Shown here piece by piece: positions 17,509-27,084 of a stretch of 64,000 nt of DNA. A program made the position numbers and the translations under genes. Source of the stretch: Pseudomonadota bacterium (lineage in GTDB: Bacteria; Pseudomonadota; Alphaproteobacteria; Rhizobiales; Beijerinckiaceae); NCBI GenBank assembly GCA_020161575.1, contig JAIUNR010000001.1, positions 434,001 to 498,000 of the forward strand. The letters run 5' to 3'. The notes under the pieces were generated by a model. The model saw only the letters and a program-made list of their open reading frames with translations. It was not told the DNA's origin and made no database searches. Position 1 is the stretch's first letter, and every line of letters begins with the position of its first letter.

Positions 17509-18048
17509 ATGAAATGGGTTGAGGCCGTGCCGGCGCCGGGCAAGAGCTGCGGCACCTGCTCGCTCTGCTGCAAGCTTTTTGATGTTGATTGGCTTGATAA
17601 ACCGAAGCCAGCCGGCAAATGGTGCCACCATTGCCAGCCGGGGCGTGGCTGCGCGATTTGGAAGGATCTGCCGAAGCAATGTGGTGATTATTATTGCGTC
17701 TGGCGGATTGACCCGGCGCTGGCGGCGGAATGGCGGCCCGACATCGCGCGGTTCATCATCACCCACGCCCATCAGGATGCGCCGCTTGCGCTTATCGTGG
17801 AGCCCGCTTTCCCCGACGCGCATCGCAAGGAGCCTTACCGCACGGAACTGGCGAAAACCGCGCTTGGCATTCTTGAGGGCAGGGGATCGACAATTGTTGT
17901 CTTCACGGGGCGCAAACGCGCCTTGATTTTCCCCGATTGCGAGATCCCGATTCCCGATGGGGTCGAGCTGCACGAGATCCGCATTCGCAAGGAGGGGGAT
18001 GTCTGGCGGCCGGTCTTCCCGCCGCAATCCCTGGCGGCGACCGGCTGA
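17509..18048 (+). CDS. Cysteine-cluster protein of unknown function
   Basis: A 179-residue soluble protein with at least nine cysteines in its first 65 residues, arranged CGTCSLCC, then CHHC, then three single cysteines. This resembles YkgJ-type zinc/iron-chelating cluster proteins. The rest is a mixed alpha/beta domain with no motif I recognise. The start at 17509 is supported by GGGAGGGAG just upstream; the frame is open further 5'. It stands alone between flbT (divergent) and the sugar operon (convergent, 21 bases between stops). A metal-binding role is inferred from the cysteines only. Confidence 0.7.
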   Translation: MKWVEAVPAPGKSCGTCSLCCKLFDVDWLDKPKPAGKWCHHCQPGRGCAIWKDLPKQCGDYYCVWRIDPALAAEWRPDIARFIITHAHQDAPLALIVEPAFPDAHRKEPYRTELAKTALGILEGRGSTIVVFTGRKRALIFPDCEIPIPDGVELHEIRIRKEGDVWRPVFPPQSLAATG

Positions 18049-18069
18049 TGCCGGCCGCCGGTATCGGGC

Positions 18070-18849
18070 TCAGCCGACGCGCTTGAGAAAGCCTTCGGAA
18101 GCCACGCTCACCATCAGCTTGCGATCGAAATCCAGGTCGATCGCGAATTCCGGGTGCGACTTCAGGAAATGGCGCAGGGCGGTCTTGGGATTGTCTCCCG
18201 GCGACCACGGACGGTCTGGGAAAAGATCGGCGGGCATGTCCTCGACGAAGCTGTCGAACACCACGCAATAGGACCCCTTGGACACCATCGGCGCATAGGC
18301 TTCGAGTTCGCCCACGACATGATCGTGCGTATGCATGGAATCGAGAAAGACCATGACTTTCTGGTGGCCTTTCGCGGCTTCCTTCACCTTGGCCACGGTC
18401 TCCGGTGCGATGGACGATCCCTCGACGAGATGGAGCGTCCGGCTGAGCGGATGCGCGTCAAGCGCAGCACGATTATGGGCGCGGATGTCGATATCGATGC
18501 CGATGACTTTGCGCTTGGAGGCGCGCGGGTCGAGCGTGACGCCCTTTTCCATCGCCTCGCAATAATCGAGCATGGCGAGGATCGAGGCGGAAAGGATCAG
18601 CGAGCCGCCATGCGCGATGCCGGTCTCGATGACCAGATCGGGCTTGACCTGCCAGATCAGCTCCTGCACCGCCCACATATCCTGCGGGTACTGGATGATC
18701 GGGCGACCGAGCCAATCGAAATTGTAGACGTATTTCTTGCGCATCGAGGCTTCGAGCCAGGTTTGCGACAGCCGGCGGAATTCCGCATCCTGGGCATAGG
18801 CGGCAAGCCTTTCGCGGCGTTCCTCGGCGAATTGGGCGACCGGGTCCAT
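18070..18849 (-). CDS. CmcI-family (cephalosporin hydroxylase type) methyltransferase
   Basis: A 259-residue protein of the CmcI family (Pfam cephalosporin hydroxylase). It has a SAM-type Rossmann fold, with DLVIETGIAHGGSLILSA as the SAM loop, an acidic GIDIDIR strand end and FLDSMHTHDHV, the family's metal-site-like segment. Known members include a rhamnosyl O-methyltransferase of mycobacterial glycolipids, so an O-methylation of the sugar made by this operon is plausible. The start at 18849 has GGAG six bases upstream; an ATG at 18861 is less well placed. It is the last gene of the operon. Confidence 0.82.
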   Translation of the reverse strand: MDPVAQFAEERRERLAAYAQDAEFRRLSQTWLEASMRKKYVYNFDWLGRPIIQYPQDMWAVQELIWQVKPDLVIETGIAHGGSLILSASILAMLDYCEAMEKGVTLDPRASKRKVIGIDIDIRAHNRAALDAHPLSRTLHLVEGSSIAPETVAKVKEAAKGHQKVMVFLDSMHTHDHVVGELEAYAPMVSKGSYCVVFDSFVEDMPADLFPDRPWSPGDNPKTALRHFLKSHPEFAIDLDFDRKLMVSVASEGFLKRVG

Positions 18850-18866
18850 GGGAAACTCCATTCTCG

Positions 18867-19688
18867 TTATTCGGGATCAACAAGGGAAATGTCGGTCTTG
18901 AGCGTGCCGAACACGCTTCGGAGCACGTCGCGTGGCGCGAAGGCGAATTCCTCGCGCAGGCGCGTGATGTCGATGACGGGAAAATCGAGGACCGGCGCGT
19001 TCGGCATCACCGCGACCGAGCATCCGGTGCGGGCGGAAATCCAGTAGGTCCATTCGCGATGGCTGATCTTCTGCCCGCTCGCGAGATTGTAGAGCCGGTA
19101 GCGTCCGCTTTCGGCGATGCGCGGCAGCATCGCCACCACATCGTCGATATGGATGTAATCCTTGGCCGAAGTCAGCGCCGAGCGCAGGAGAATGCCCCCG
19201 CTTTTGGCCTCGCGCAGCAGCGAGGGCAGGAAATTCTCGCTCTCGGCATCATCGCCGCCGATCACGTTGGAGAGCCGCACCGCGCGCACCTGCGCGCGGC
19301 CGCCATGCAGGCAAAGGCTCTCGCCCATCAGCTTCGAGAGATTGTAGAGATCGGAAGCGCTGTTGGGATCGACCGAGAGCGCGGCATCCTCCCGCCCCAC
19401 CTGGCTCGATCCGTATACGCGGGTGGAGGAGAGATAGGTCAGGCTCGAAAAATCCGCGCGCGCGAGCATCTCGCGTAGCAGGCAGACATGCGCCTCCACG
19501 GTATCGAGCGGCTTGGTGCGGAAATCGGCTGTGATGCCGATCGTGTAGATCGCGTGGCCGAGCGGGCGATCCCAGATCGTCCTGTCACCCCGTGCCGGCG
19601 CGGAAACATCGTGACCAAGCGCGCGCAAATGGGACACCAGCCGTTGGCCGATGGTTCCTGTCGCGCCGAGGATGGTGAAATGGCTCAC
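18867..19688 (-). CDS. NAD-dependent epimerase/reductase (extended SDR)
   Basis: A 273-residue nucleotide-sugar-modifying enzyme. The Rossmann motif is GATGTIGQRL at residues 8-17. The catalytic set is a Ser-Ser-Thr region (YLSSTRVYG) and YNLSK, matching YxxxK of the extended SDR family. In this setting it probably reduces or epimerises the 4-keto group of the CDP-6-deoxyhexose made by its neighbours. It shares a four-base ATGA overlap with the upstream methyltransferase gene, and the CmcI-type gene follows closely. Confidence 0.87.
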   Translation of the reverse strand: MSHFTILGATGTIGQRLVSHLRALGHDVSAPARGDRTIWDRPLGHAIYTIGITADFRTKPLDTVEAHVCLLREMLARADFSSLTYLSSTRVYGSSQVGREDAALSVDPNSASDLYNLSKLMGESLCLHGGRAQVRAVRLSNVIGGDDAESENFLPSLLREAKSGGILLRSALTSAKDYIHIDDVVAMLPRIAESGRYRLYNLASGQKISHREWTYWISARTGCSVAVMPNAPVLDFPVIDITRLREEFAFAPRDVLRSVFGTLKTDISLVDPE

Positions 19689-20911
19689 GCGACCTCCAGC
19701 CCGGGCACGGCGGTGACAAATTTACCGCCCCATTCGCGGATATAGGCGAGCTGGTTCATCACCTCCGCCTTGATGTTCCAGGGCAGGATGACCACGAGAT
19801 CCGGCCGGTCGGCCTTGAGATGCGCCTCGGCGACGATCGGAACACGGCTGCCGGGCATGAACTTGCCCTGCTTCGCGGGGTTGAGATCAACGACATAAGG
19901 AACGAGATCCGGCCGGGTGCCGGCGAAATTCATCAGCGTGTTGCCCTTGGCCGCCGCGCCATAGGCGCCGACCCTCAACCCCTTCCGTTTCGCCTCGATC
20001 AGGAAGGCGGTGAAATCGTCCTTCACCTTCTCGGCGCGCTTCTGGAAGGCGGCGTAGGTCGCGGCATCCTTCAGACCGGCCTTTTCCTCGCGCGCGAGAA
20101 TGTCCGCCACGGCGGGCGTGATCGCATGGCGGCCGGTATCGGCGCGCATGGCGAAAACTCGCAGCGAGCCGCCATGGGTGGGGATTTCCTCGACATCGAA
20201 AACCGTGAGCCCGTTCGCCGCGAAGATGCGGTGCACCGCGGTCAGCGAGAGGTAGGAATAATGCTCGTGATAGGCGGTATCGAACTGGTTGAACTCCACC
20301 ATCCGCATGAGATGTGGGAATTCAAAGGTCGAGACGCCTTCGGGCTTCAGAAGCCGGGCGAAGCCGCCGGCGAAGTCGTTGATGTCGGGCACATGGGCGA
20401 GCACGTTGTTGGCGGCGGTAAGGTCCGCCTGCCGCCCCTCGCGCGCCAGCTTGTCGCCGAGCGCGACGCCGAAGAATTCCTCGACGATATCGATCCCCCT
20501 GGCGCGAGCGGCATCGGCCGTGCTTCTGGTCGGTTCGACCCCGTAACAGGGCACGCCCGCGGCCTTCACATATTGCAGCAGATAGCCGTCATTGGCGGCG
20601 ATCTCGACGACATTCGAGCCTGCGCCCAGCCCGAAGCGGGTGATCATCGCCTTCACGTAAGTCTCGGAATGCTTCAGCCATGAAGCCGAGAAAGAGGAGA
20701 AATAGGCGTAATCCTCGGTGAAAAGCGCCTCGCGCCCGGCATAATCCTCGGTCTGGACCAGCCAGCAAGCATCGCAGGCGAGCACGCGCAACGGAAAGAA
20801 CATTTCGGGCGCATTGACCTTGTCCGCGCCGAGATAGGCGTTCGAAGGCGGCGCCGTGCCGAGATCGAGAAAGGGCAGGCGGAGCTTGGTTCCGCAATGG
20901 CGGCACTTCAC
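19685..20911 (-). CDS. Sugar C-methyltransferase (TylCIII/NovU type)
   Basis: A 408-residue three-domain protein. The N-terminus carries a zinc-binding pair, CRHC at residues 3-6 and CDAC near residue 46. The middle is a SAM methyltransferase with VVEIAANDGYLLQYV. The C-terminal domain ends with a Rossmann-like segment around LRVGAYGAAAKGNTLMNF. This is the layout of C-methyltransferases that add a methyl carbon to 4-keto-6-deoxy nucleotide sugars, giving branched sugars. The catalytic HEHYSYLS stretch is present. Four-base overlaps join it to the genes on both sides. Confidence 0.9.
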   Translation of the reverse strand: MKCRHCGTKLRLPFLDLGTAPPSNAYLGADKVNAPEMFFPLRVLACDACWLVQTEDYAGREALFTEDYAYFSSFSASWLKHSETYVKAMITRFGLGAGSNVVEIAANDGYLLQYVKAAGVPCYGVEPTRSTADAARARGIDIVEEFFGVALGDKLAREGRQADLTAANNVLAHVPDINDFAGGFARLLKPEGVSTFEFPHLMRMVEFNQFDTAYHEHYSYLSLTAVHRIFAANGLTVFDVEEIPTHGGSLRVFAMRADTGRHAITPAVADILAREEKAGLKDAATYAAFQKRAEKVKDDFTAFLIEAKRKGLRVGAYGAAAKGNTLMNFAGTRPDLVPYVVDLNPAKQGKFMPGSRVPIVAEAHLKADRPDLVVILPWNIKAEVMNQLAYIREWGGKFVTAVPGLEVA

Positions 20912-21468
20912 AGCGTTACTCCTCGGAAATCAGGCGCGATCATAGGATGATTCCGGTCGCGTTCGGAAAGTGTCGGTGAGGGCAGGGGCCATGCGATCGC
21001 GAGCTTCGGATCGAGCGGCTGGAGCCCGCCTTCCGCATCGGGCGCATAGGGCGCGGAATGACAGTAGAGCATCTCGACATCCGCGCTGATGGTCTGGAAC
21101 CCGTGGGCGAAACCTTCCGGGATCAGCAGGGCGCGGTTGTTCTCGGCCGAGAGTATTTCGCCGTGCCATTGGAGAAAGGTCGGCGACCCGGCACGCAGAT
21201 CCACCGCGACGTCGAAAACCGCGCCGGAAAGGCAGGTGACGAGCTTCATCTCGGCATGAGGCGGGTGTTGGAAATGCATGCCGCGGATGGTCGCCGGATG
21301 CGCGGTCACCGTATGGTTGATCTGCGCGATCGGTTTGGTCCAGCCCGCGGCCGCAAGTTCCCCGGCGCAGAAGAGGCGCGAAAGCGATCCGCGTGTATCG
21401 CCGAGGCGTTGCCTTTCGACGATTTTCAGCCCCTCAAGCGGCGTGGAATGCACCGTGAAACGGCTCAT
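20908..21468 (-). CDS. dTDP-4-dehydrorhamnose 3,5-epimerase-like protein
   Basis: A 186-residue cupin of the RfbC/RmlC family. The catalytic base region RGMHFQ and the conserved GFAHGFQ segment are both present, and the arginine in DTRGSLSRLF matches the family. In CDP-sugar pathways such proteins epimerise C3 and/or C5 of a 4-keto-6-deoxyhexose before C-methylation. It overlaps rfbG and the C-methyltransferase gene by four bases each. The true substrate is more likely CDP-linked than dTDP-linked, since only CDP-glucose genes are present. Confidence 0.9.
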   Translation of the reverse strand: MSRFTVHSTPLEGLKIVERQRLGDTRGSLSRLFCAGELAAAGWTKPIAQINHTVTAHPATIRGMHFQHPPHAEMKLVTCLSGAVFDVAVDLRAGSPTFLQWHGEILSAENNRALLIPEGFAHGFQTISADVEMLYCHSAPYAPDAEGGLQPLDPKLAIAWPLPSPTLSERDRNHPMIAPDFRGVTL

Positions 21469-22553
21469 GGCCCTGCCTTGCTCGCCGCGATTCCGGCCTC
21501 ATAGGCCGCGATCTCGGCCTCGCAGAGCATCCGGGCATCGGCGCCCGCGTGCTGTGCGCGATACCAGGCAAGGGTGCGGCGGACATTCTCCTCGATGCTC
21601 CAGAGCGGCTTCAGCCCGAGCATCGTGCGTGCCTTCGCGGTTTCCAGCGCGAGCCAGCCGGCCTCGTGCGGGCCTTGCGAGCCGTCGCCATAGGCCACAT
21701 CGCCACCGCCATTGGCGGTGCGGGCGATTTCGATCACGTCGCGCACGCTGGCGGCTTCATGCGTATGCGGGCCGATATTGTAGGCGCCGGCCAGGGCCGC
21801 GTTGTCCCAGAGCTTTTCGGCAAGCCTGAGATAGCCATGGAGCGGTTCGAGCACATGCTGCCAGGGGCGGATCGCCTCCGGTCGCCGGATCTCCAGCGTC
21901 TTCCCGCCCTGCCAGGCGCGGATCGCATCGGGGATCAGCCGGTCCTCGGACCAATCGCCGCCGCCGATCACATTGCCGGCCCGCGCGCTCGCAACCGCGA
22001 CACCCTGCTCCTTGAGGAAACTGTCGCGATAGCTCGCCACCACGATCTCGCTCGCGCCCTTCGAGGCGGAATAGGGATCGTAGCCGCCGAGCGCGTCTTC
22101 CTCGCGATAGGGATAGGGCGTCTCGCGGTTATGATAGACCTTGTCTGTCGTGATCACCACCGCGACTCGCACGCCATCAAGCCCGCGCAAGGCATCGAGC
22201 ACATGGGCGGTGCCCATCACGTTCGCTGCGAAAGTTTCGACCGGCTGGCGATAGGAGGCGCGCACCAGCGGTTGCGCGGCGAGGTGGAGCACGATGTCCG
22301 GCTGCGCATGGCGGATCAGCGGCGTGAGCGTCGCGCTGTCGCGGATATCGCAGAAATGACTCTGCGCGCAGGCTTCCTTGACGCGCGCGAGCATGAACAG
22401 GCTGGGATCGCTGTTCGGCGGCAGGGCGATACCCGTGACCTCCGCGCCGAGGCGCGAGAGCCAGAGGGCGAGCCAGCCTCCCTTGAAGCCGGTATGGCCG
22501 GTCAGAAGGACCCTTTTTCCGGCCCAGAAGGAGGCGAGGGGCGGCGTCACCAT
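21465..22553 (-). CDS. rfbG: CDP-glucose 4,6-dehydratase
   Basis: A 362-residue extended SDR. It opens with the NAD-binding motif [17 protein letters not shown], which distinguishes RfbG from other sugar dehydratases, and carries YSASKGASE as the YxxxK catalytic motif near residue 160. It converts CDP-glucose to CDP-4-keto-6-deoxyglucose in the cytoplasm. It overlaps rfbF by seven bases and the epimerase gene by four. The full length and both motifs are intact. Confidence 0.94.
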   Translation of the reverse strand: MVTPPLASFWAGKRVLLTGHTGFKGGWLALWLSRLGAEVTGIALPPNSDPSLFMLARVKEACAQSHFCDIRDSATLTPLIRHAQPDIVLHLAAQPLVRASYRQPVETFAANVMGTAHVLDALRGLDGVRVAVVITTDKVYHNRETPYPYREEDALGGYDPYSASKGASEIVVASYRDSFLKEQGVAVASARAGNVIGGGDWSEDRLIPDAIRAWQGGKTLEIRRPEAIRPWQHVLEPLHGYLRLAEKLWDNAALAGAYNIGPHTHEAASVRDVIEIARTANGGGDVAYGDGSQGPHEAGWLALETAKARTMLGLKPLWSIEENVRRTLAWYRAQHAGADARMLCEAEIAAYEAGIAASKAGP

Positions 22554-23317
22554 GTTTTCCAGGGGGCCTTGCCCGACGCCCAGAGGTCCTCGAGCATGTT
22601 CTTCTCACGCAAGGTATCCATCGGTTGCCAGAAACCGTCATGGGTAAAGGCGCGCAATTCGCCCTCGGCGGCGAGGCGCTTCATAGGCTCAACCTCCCAG
22701 CTCGTCGCGTCGCTGTCGATAAGGTCGATCACGGCCGGCGAGAGCACGAAGAAGCCGCCATTGATGAAGCCGCCCTCGCCGCGCGGCTTCTCCACGAAGC
22801 CGCTGACGCTGTCGCCTTCCATCTGCAGCACGCCGAAGCGTCCCGGCGGCAGCACCGCTGTCACCGTTGCCTTGCGGCCATGCGCCTTGTGGAAGGCGAT
22901 GCTCGCGGAAATATCGACATTGGAAACGCCGTCGCCATAGGTGAGGCAGAAGGCTTCCTCGTCGCGCAGATAGCGCGCGACACGCTTGAGACGCCCGCCG
23001 GTCATCGTATCCTCGCCGGTATCCACCAGCGTGACGCGCCAGGGCTCGGCCTGCTCGCGGTGCACTTCCATGCGGTTCTTGGTCATGTCGAACGTCACGT
23101 CCGACATGTGGAGGAAGTAGTTCTGGAAATACTCCTTGATGACATAGCCCTTGTAGCCGCAGCAGATGACGAACTCGTTCACCCCATGCGCGGAATACAT
23201 CTTGAGGATATGCCACAGGATCGGCCGTCCGCCGATCTCGATCATCGGTTTGGGGCGCAGATGCGTCTCTTCCGAGATTCGTGTACCCAGCCCGCCGGCA
23301 AAAATGACCGCCTTCAT
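22547..23317 (-). CDS. rfbF: Glucose-1-phosphate cytidylyltransferase
   Basis: A 256-residue nucleotidyltransferase. The N-terminus [18 protein letters not shown] with [18 protein letters not shown] is the diagnostic pyrophosphorylase signature of RfbF. It makes CDP-glucose from CTP and glucose-1-phosphate, the first step of CDP-deoxysugar synthesis. It follows the glycosyltransferase gene with a four-base overlap and precedes rfbG, the standard order. Nothing appears truncated. Confidence 0.95.
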   Translation of the reverse strand: MKAVIFAGGLGTRISEETHLRPKPMIEIGGRPILWHILKMYSAHGVNEFVICCGYKGYVIKEYFQNYFLHMSDVTFDMTKNRMEVHREQAEPWRVTLVDTGEDTMTGGRLKRVARYLRDEEAFCLTYGDGVSNVDISASIAFHKAHGRKATVTAVLPPGRFGVLQMEGDSVSGFVEKPRGEGGFINGGFFVLSPAVIDLIDSDATSWEVEPMKRLAAEGELRAFTHDGFWQPMDTLREKNMLEDLWASGKAPWKTW

Positions 23318-25269
23318 GCGCGTTCCTCGTTATAGCGACGTACCATCTCGATATACCCCGCTTCCAGCCCGCGGGTGCGCGCCTTGCGATCGAGGAAGGG
23401 GCTTTCCTTCACGCGATCACGCAGACTGGCCCGCAACGCTGCCAGCGCCTCGATGTCGGAAGCCTTCTCGACGGCGCGCTGAACGAACTCCGCTTCCGTA
23501 TCCACCACCCAATCGGAAAGCCCCATCGGGCCAAGCACCATGATTCCATGACGCCCGACCGAGGGGCGGTCCTTCTTGGAAAGCACGGGAACGCCCATCC
23601 AGAGCGATTCGAAGGTCGTCGTACCGGCATTGTGGGGCCAGCAATCGAGGCTGATATCGAATTCGTGGTAGCCGGCCCAGTGGGGGGTGGTCGAAACGAG
23701 ATCCACCTGATTGCGGTCGAAGCCGAGCTTTTCAAGCCGCGCAAGCACCCGATCGCATGTTTCCGGATCGCCGAACGGCTTCTGGTCCAGCCGCAGGCGG
23801 CTGTTGGGAACGCGGTCGAGGATCTCCTTCCAGACCTTCAGAAGCGAATCATTGAAGCGAATGATGCGCGACATCGACCCGAAGGTGATGTACCCGTTCC
23901 GCCTTGCTGGCAATTCAGCGACATCCGGTGTGAACTGCACAGGCGGTTCGTAGCCGTAAACAGGGGCGGCCACGCGGATGATCTTTTCGGTAAAGAACTC
24001 ATCACAACCTTCGGGGGTAAAGAGTTCGTCGCCAATAAAATAGTCGATTTCCTTCATCCCGGTCGTGTATCCATATCCGAGATAAGTTGCCTGGATAGGG
24101 GCGGGACGCATTGCGAGTGCTTTTAGACGATTTCCTGCTGTGTGACCTGCCAGATCTATAACAATGTCGATGTCGTCAGCATGCATCCGCTCTGCCACCT
24201 CTTCATCGCTCATATCAACGACATCAATCCAGTAATCAAAAAACTTCTGTGCGCTTGCCGTTTGAGCATCAGGTTTAAAGACATTTGCATAGGCATAGAT
24301 CTCGAATTTCGAGCGATCGTGAGACATAAGAATAGGTAGTATAAAATACATCACGACATGTGCGCAGAAATCGCCCGATGAGTAGGCAATTCGGATGCGA
24401 CGATCGCGAATTGGCTCTCTCTTTGAATGATCAAAAATCTTTTCTGTCTTTAATTTGGCGCCATAGGATTTGTATTCATTAAAAACCTCGGCAGCTGTTC
24501 GTTGCGCATCGTAGTTAAGCGCAAAAAGAAGGGTTGTCGGAATCTCCATGTTGTTGGGATCGATTTCGATGGTTTTTCGATAAAGCCGCATGGCCTCTTC
24601 GCCCTCCCCAAGAACGACGAGGGAGTTCGCGCAGGCCGCGATATAGTCAGGTTTCTGATCGAGTTCGAAAGCGCGCCGGGCCGCTTCGATCGCTTTCACA
24701 AAGAGATGCTTCTCCTGATATGCCGTGCAAAGACACATCCAGATTTCGGGATTGTCAGGGTGTTGAGTTGACAATATTTCTAGGATTTTTGTTGATTCAT
24801 CAACATAGATTTTCTGTAGTCTGAAGACATTTGCTAGATTCATTTTGGCATTTACATTGCCTGAATCTATTTGAAGAGCTCGACGGAAAGCGGATTCTGC
24901 TTTTTTCAGCTGACTCCTGTGACCGTACACAACCCCCATATTAATAATATTCTCAGGGTAGTTGGGGTTGATCGCCTCTGCCTTTTCACAAATTTCCCAG
25001 GCATCATCGAAGCGCTTCTGTTGGATGCGTAGATTGGCGAGCGTTGCCATTGCAGCAATGTTGAGGGGATTGGCCCGCAATGAACGCTCAAGAAGCGTTT
25101 CCGCAGCGGCGAGTTGCCCCTCGCGCTTGATGATTGATGCAAGGTTACCCAATACTTCTGAATTACTTGGGTAGCTACGGATTAGTTTCTGGTAGGCAGC
25201 TTTTGCCTTAGGCAGTTGGCCTTTGATCTGAGCCTCGACGGCGCTTTCGAAAAGTTGCTGCGCTTTCAT
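23314..25269 (-). CDS. TPR-containing O-linked glycosyltransferase (GT41/SPINDLY type)
   Basis: About 651 residues. The N-terminal half (about 1-240) is a row of tetratricopeptide repeats of roughly 34 residues. The C-terminal half is a GT41-type glycosyltransferase: [43 protein letters not shown], and the donor-site [21 protein letters not shown]41 enzymes attach single sugars to Ser/Thr of proteins. Directly downstream of the flagellin genes and first in a CDP-sugar operon, it is the likely flagellin glycosyltransferase. The start at 25269 is inferred (GGAG six bases upstream); the frame is open to 25368 but only from a TTG. The middle of the gene is notably AT-rich. Confidence 0.88.
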   Translation of the reverse strand: MKAQQLFESAVEAQIKGQLPKAKAAYQKLIRSYPSNSEVLGNLASIIKREGQLAAAETLLERSLRANPLNIAAMATLANLRIQQKRFDDAWEICEKAEAINPNYPENIINMGVVYGHRSQLKKAESAFRRALQIDSGNVNAKMNLANVFRLQKIYVDESTKILEILSTQHPDNPEIWMCLCTAYQEKHLFVKAIEAARRAFELDQKPDYIAACANSLVVLGEGEEAMRLYRKTIEIDPNNMEIPTTLLFALNYDAQRTAAEVFNEYKSYGAKLKTEKIFDHSKREPIRDRRIRIAYSSGDFCAHVVMYFILPILMSHDRSKFEIYAYANVFKPDAQTASAQKFFDYWIDVVDMSDEEVAERMHADDIDIVIDLAGHTAGNRLKALAMRPAPIQATYLGYGYTTGMKEIDYFIGDELFTPEGCDEFFTEKIIRVAAPVYGYEPPVQFTPDVAELPARRNGYITFGSMSRIIRFNDSLLKVWKEILDRVPNSRLRLDQKPFGDPETCDRVLARLEKLGFDRNQVDLVSTTPHWAGYHEFDISLDCWPHNAGTTTFESLWMGVPVLSKKDRPSVGRHGIMVLGPMGLSDWVVDTEAEFVQRAVEKASDIEALAALRASLRDRVKESPFLDRKARTRGLEAGYIEMVRRYNEERA

Positions 25270-25438
25270 TCCCGGCTCCAAGCTTCTGTTGGGATCCGTT
25301 ACGATTTCCTGCGTGACGGGACCTGACGAAACTCCCGGCCGGAGAGACCGTAGGCCATGGGAAGCCAAGTCCTAACCAGAGCTAAAGGAAGAGGGTTAAC
25401 AATTCGGAACCGGGCAGGAGAGTTGCTGCGAGCAAAAG

Positions 25439-25466
25439 AAAAGGGCGGCAGGTTTCCCTGCCGCCC
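25439..25466 (-). terminator. Terminator of flagellin gene 1
   Basis: A perfect ten-base-pair stem GGGCGGCAGG/CCTGCCGCCC (25443-25452 and 25457-25466), followed on the minus strand by TTTTCTTTT. It lies 26 bases past the flagellin stop and separates it from the glycosylation operon. Confidence 0.93.
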
Positions 25467-25491
25467 CGATTTTCGCCTGGATCTTGCTTGC

Positions 25492-27084
25492 TCAGCCGAG
25501 GAGGCGGAGCAGGCTCTGCGCGTTCTGCGAACCGGCCGAGAAGGCCTGAACCGCAAACTGCTGCTGGGTCTGCAGCGCAGTCAGCTTCGCCGATTCCTCG
25601 GCGACGTCGGCGGCCACGAGATCATCACCCAGCGTCTTCAGGTTGACCGAGAACTCGCGGTTGAGGTCATAACGATCCCGGACAAACGAGGAGTAGTTGC
25701 CGAACTGGGCGGCAAGCTTGTCGACGTTTGCCTGAGCGTTCTGAACCTGCCCCAGCGACAGCTCAATGTTGGTGTTCACCGTCCAGGTCGTGCCAACCGT
25801 GGTGAGGGCAAGGAAGCCACCGGTCGTCACGTTGACACCGCTGATCGCGATCGGGTTCGCAGCGAACTCGTTCAGGATAATGCTCATGCCCTGGCCCTGG
25901 AGCAGGTTGCGCCCTGCCTGAACCGGGTTGTTGTTGATCAACTGCGTGATTTCGTTCTTGTAGGATTCGTACTGCTGGCCAAGTTCAAGGCGGCGGTCAT
26001 TGTTGTTCGAGCCGAGGATCGGGTTGCCCTGAACCACCGGCATGCCAGCCGTGACGTTGAAGCGGCCTGCGCCGGCGTTGGAGTCGAAGTTGCCGGTGCC
26101 GTTCAGGACCGTCATGGCCGTGCCGTCGAGCTTGCGCAGACGGAGGAAGCCGCCGGCCGCGAACTCAGCCTTGACGCCGGAATTCATCGCGTTGATTTCC
26201 GCCACGACAGCATCATAGCCCTTCGCCGTCGTCGTCGACCAGGTGCGCGCAACGCCATCGGCGCCAACGAACGAAATCGAGGAGTTGGCGGAAGCGCCAG
26301 TGCCCGGAAGCGACGAAGCGGTGGTGACCGCGCCGCCGGTGCCGAACTTCATGCCGTTCGGCGTCGTCGCGGCAAAGCCGGTCGGCATCACGGAGCCGTT
26401 GGCAAACTTGGACGCGACGTAGGTGCCGTCATAGCCCGAATTGATGCCGGTCAGATCGTCAACAACCTGCTGCGAGGACGAGCCATCGATCGAGAAGCCG
26501 GTCTTGCCGTCGGTCGAGCGGAGGATCAGGCGCGGCGCGGCGGCGTTCGATGTATCGAACTTGATTTCAACGCCAATGTTGGCCGAGTTCAGCGCGTTGG
26601 CGACGTCACCCCAGCGGATGTTGGCCGAAGAGCCGGTACCACCAGTCGAAGCGCCGAAGTTGAAGGTGAAGTTCTTGCCGGTATCCGACGTGATCGAAAG
26701 GCGCATGCCAGCTGAATAGCCGGTCACGAAGGTCGTATCGCCAACGTTGGCAGTCGGCGTCGCGGCAACGGTCGGCGTGGAGCCGGCGTTGAGGGCCTGC
26801 GTCGCCATCGAGTTCATCTGCTGAAGCAGATTGCGGACCTGCTTGAGCGTGTTGTCGGTGGATTCGAGGGTCTTCAGAGCGGTCGAGATGTTGTTGTTGA
26901 CCGCGTTGATGTTCTTGGAACGGCTCAGCATCGTCTGCGACATCGTGTAACGGGTCGCGTCATCGGCCGCGCCGAAGATCGATTTGCCGGTGGCAACGCG
27001 CTTCTGCGAAACCTGGAAGAGCTGGTTCGTGGTCTGGAGGATCGAAACGTTCGCCGCAGTGGCGGCATTGAAAACGACAGACAT
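25492..27084 (-). CDS. fliC: Flagellin 1
   Basis: A 530-residue filament protein. The conserved N-terminal helices (NVSILQTTNQLFQVSQKR, then VATGKSIFGAADDATRY) and the C-terminal helices ending QQQFAVQAFSAGSQNAQSLL-type are typical of alphaproteobacterial flagellins. The central ~300 residues are Gly/Ser/Thr-rich, surface-exposed and low in charge, giving many Ser/Thr sites for O-glycosylation. Codon use is strongly biased, as in highly expressed genes. It has its own terminator and a 367-base region in front. FlbT probably controls its translation. Confidence 0.95.
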   Translation of the reverse strand: MSVVFNAATAANVSILQTTNQLFQVSQKRVATGKSIFGAADDATRYTMSQTMLSRSKNINAVNNNISTALKTLESTDNTLKQVRNLLQQMNSMATQALNAGSTPTVAATPTANVGDTTFVTGYSAGMRLSITSDTGKNFTFNFGASTGGTGSSANIRWGDVANALNSANIGVEIKFDTSNAAAPRLILRSTDGKTGFSIDGSSSQQVVDDLTGINSGYDGTYVASKFANGSVMPTGFAATTPNGMKFGTGGAVTTASSLPGTGASANSSISFVGADGVARTWSTTTAKGYDAVVAEINAMNSGVKAEFAAGGFLRLRKLDGTAMTVLNGTGNFDSNAGAGRFNVTAGMPVVQGNPILGSNNNDRRLELGQQYESYKNEITQLINNNPVQAGRNLLQGQGMSIILNEFAANPIAISGVNVTTGGFLALTTVGTTWTVNTNIELSLGQVQNAQANVDKLAAQFGNYSSFVRDRYDLNREFSVNLKTLGDDLVAADVAEESAKLTALQTQQQFAVQAFSAGSQNAQSLLRLLG

